DNA of 7,224 nucleotides from Rubrivirga sp. GTDB lineage: Bacteria > Bacteroidota > Rhodothermia > Rhodothermales > Rubricoccaceae. Shown piece after piece: positions 5,934 through 7,224 of the stretch. The stretch is from NCBI GenBank assembly GCA_012269805.1, contig JAAXJP010000092.1, forward strand, positions 1-7,224. Reading direction: 5' to 3'. Under the pieces are notes generated by a model. It saw only the letters and a program-made list of their open reading frames with translations, was not told where the DNA came from and searched no databases. The number at the start of each line of letters is the position of its first letter. Positions within the stretch are counted from its first letter, which is position 1. Position numbers and translations under genes: made by a program.

Positions 5934-7224
5934 CTACGGGTGACTCGGGGCGGGCTCGGGCGTCTCCGCCTCGGGCGCCCCGTCGGCCGGTCCGGAGGCG
6001 TCGCCGGCCGGGCCCGTCGCGCCGTCGAGGCGGGGGTCGTAGGAGCCGCCGGCGCCCGCCGGCTCCGTCGGCGCGGTCGCGAGGAGCGGCTGCCGGACGC
6101 GCTCGCCGCGGTCGGTCGTGAGGATGATCCGCGGCCCCCGGTCGTACGTCACGTAGTTGTAGAGCCAGTTGACGAAGACCGAGATCCGGTTCCGGAAGCC
6201 GACGAGCTTGACGAGGTGGACGAGCAGCCACCCCATCCACGCGAGGAAGCCCGTCAGCTTGAGCCCGCCCGGCGTCTGGAGCACGGCCGCGTTCCGCCCG
6301 ATCGTGGCCATCATGCCGAGGTCGTGGTAGCGGAACGGCTCGTCGGCGGCCTCGCCGGAGGCCATCCGCTCGATGAGGCGCGCGGCGTGGCGCCCCTGCT
6401 GGATGGCGACCTGCGCCACCTGCGGGTACAGCTCGCCCTCGGGGTCCGCTGCGCCCGCCGCGTCGCCGACGACGAACACGCGGTCGCGCCCCGGCACCCG
6501 GAGCGTCGGATCGACGACCACCCGGCCGCCCCTCGTCTGCTCCAGCCCGAGCGCGTCCGCGAGCGGGTTGGCCTGGACGCCGGCGGCCCACACGACCGTG
6601 GCCGCCTCGACCCGGCTCCCGTCGGCCAGCTCGACGCCGCGCGCGTCGACCCGGGCCACGTTCTGCCCGAGGCAAAGCTCGGCGCCCTTTTTCTCGAGCG
6701 CCTCGCGCGTGTACTGCCGGAGGTCGGCGTCGTAGCCGGCGAGCGGCTGGCGCAGGCCGTCGACGAGGACCACGCGGGCCCGGGCCACGTCGACCGTCGG
6801 GAAGTCCTCGGCCAGCACGTGGAACAGCTCGCGCAGCGCGCCGGCCATCTCGACGCCCGTCGGCCCGCCGCCGACGACGACCGTCGTGAGGGCGCCGTCG
6901 TCGATCCGCTCCGGGTCGCGCGCGACGGCCTCGAACTGGCCGAGGACGTGGCCCCGGAGAGCGATCGCGTCCGGCACGTTCTTGATCGGGAAGGCGTACT
7001 CGAACGCGCCCTCGACGCCGTAGAACGCCGTCGACGCCCCAGGCGCGAGGACGAGCACGTCGTACGGGACCGTCGCGCCGGTGTCGAGGTGGACCTCGCG
7101 GGCGTCGAAGTCGGCGCCGGTCACGAGCCCGAGGCGGACGTCCGCGTTCCGCTGGTCGCGGACGATGTGGCGGATCGGCTGCGTGATGTCGGCCGTGTCG
7201 AGGCCGGCCGTGGCGACCTGGTAC
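5934..7224 (-). CDS. ndh: Type II NADH:quinone oxidoreductase (NDH-2), 5' end beyond the window
   Basis: NDH-2 is a single-subunit, non-proton-pumping flavoprotein on the cytoplasmic face of the inner membrane. It passes electrons from NADH through FAD to quinone. About 429 residues are visible, starting with YQVATAGL (a conserved NDH-2 block) at 7223. Reading through the GTG at 7124 keeps perfect family sequence, so that codon is internal. Only the first ~40-50 residues, with the FAD GxGxxG, should be missing. Counting from the visible Tyr, the blocks are a LAPGAST-type loop (59-65), the NADH-binding VVVGGGPTGVEMAG (115-128), WAAGVQANPLA (212-222), the FAD-contacting VFVVGDAAG (249-257), and the quinone-site AQVAIQQGRHAA (270-281). 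Then comes the amphipathic membrane-binding region with LAWMGWLLVHLVKLVGF (327-343) and a closing NWLYNYVTYDRGPRIIL (352-368). After this, roughly 55 residues rich in Pro, Ala, Gly, Asp and Glu form an unusual disordered tail. A sulfide:quinone reductase is less likely because the NDH-2 blocks fit throughout. It is the first visible gene of the minus-strand run. Confidence 0.93.
   Translation of the reverse strand, partial: YQVATAGLDTADITQPIRHIVRDQRNADVRLGLVTGADFDAREVHLDTGATVPYDVLVLAPGASTAFYGVEGAFEYAFPIKNVPDAIALRGHVLGQFEAVARDPERIDDGALTTVVVGGGPTGVEMAGALRELFHVLAEDFPTVDVARARVVLVDGLRQPLAGYDADLRQYTREALEKKGAELCLGQNVARVDARGVELADGSRVEAATVVWAAGVQANPLADALGLEQTRGGRVVVDPTLRVPGRDRVFVVGDAAGAADPEGELYPQVAQVAIQQGRHAARLIERMASGEAADEPFRYHDLGMMATIGRNAAVLQTPGGLKLTGFLAWMGWLLVHLVKLVGFRNRISVFVNWLYNYVTYDRGPRIILTTDRGERVRQPLLATAPTEPAGAGGSYDPRLDGATGPAGDASGPADGAPEAETPEPAPSHP

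Noticed and set aside
3458..6121. An 887-codon open frame on the plus strand across pepA, nrnA and the end of ndh
   Set aside because: Its translation is rich in Arg, Val, Asp and Gly with no domain, and it lies opposite three genes whose products carry complete family motifs. Long antisense frames are expected at this GC content.
7122..7124. GTG as the start codon of ndh
   Set aside because: The frame continues upstream to the window edge with conserved NDH-2 sequence (YQVATAGL and onward), so this codon is an internal valine.
1..7224. Defence system, CRISPR array, prophage, insertion sequence or biosynthetic cluster
   Set aside because: No direct-repeat array, transposase, integrase, nuclease or synthase frame was found. 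All minus-strand genes but the lipoprotein are recognisable housekeeping enzymes.

Overview
This window is a very GC-rich stretch of bacterial chromosome with tightly packed, ordinary-looking housekeeping genes. One secreted-protein gene lies on the plus strand (13-1839). Facing it is a run of five genes on the minus strand, read from the right edge leftwards: ndh (cut by the window edge), nrnA, pepA, a tiny lipoprotein gene and pdxA. The high GC, the C/G-ending codons, the near absence of Shine-Dalgarno sequences and a Por-secretion-tail (type IX secretion) domain together suggest a high-GC member of the Bacteroidota/Rhodothermota group, for example a marine Rhodothermales such as Rubricoccaceae. 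That placement is an inference from gene content and composition, not from a marker gene.

Region 1 (1-1839) encodes a 608-residue exported protein of unknown function. Its signal peptide is followed directly by a domain that reads like the type IX sorting tail. That domain is normally the last ~70-90 residues of a cargo protein, but here it is at the N-terminus. The rest looks beta-rich and carries three copies of a GGGNPxFxAP-like motif.

Region 2 (1840-2097) is the convergent intergenic gap. It holds a short GC hairpin just after the plus-strand gene and a large imperfect inverted repeat (1894-2007). The arms match a dispersed 'GTCATCCTGAGCG...GCGAAGGATCT' repeat family. It probably sits where transcription from both sides ends.

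Region 3 (2098-7224, minus strand) looks like a single operon or two adjacent ones. Type II NADH dehydrogenase feeds electrons from NADH into the quinone pool. NrnA (DHH phosphoesterase) degrades nanoRNA and/or pAp. PepA (M17) trims peptides. A 53-residue lipoprotein of unknown role overlaps PdxA, an enzyme of pyridoxal-phosphate synthesis, by four bases. The ndh/nrnA, nrnA/pepA and lipoprotein/pdxA junctions are 22, 0 and -4 bases. The only real gap is 92 bases between pepA and the lipoprotein gene. The genes do not form one obvious pathway; the tight junctions suggest shared transcription and translational coupling.

I found no tRNA, rRNA, CRISPR array, transposase or phage gene. I see no clear new multi-gene system. 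The most unusual item is the misplaced sorting-tail domain in the plus-strand gene.
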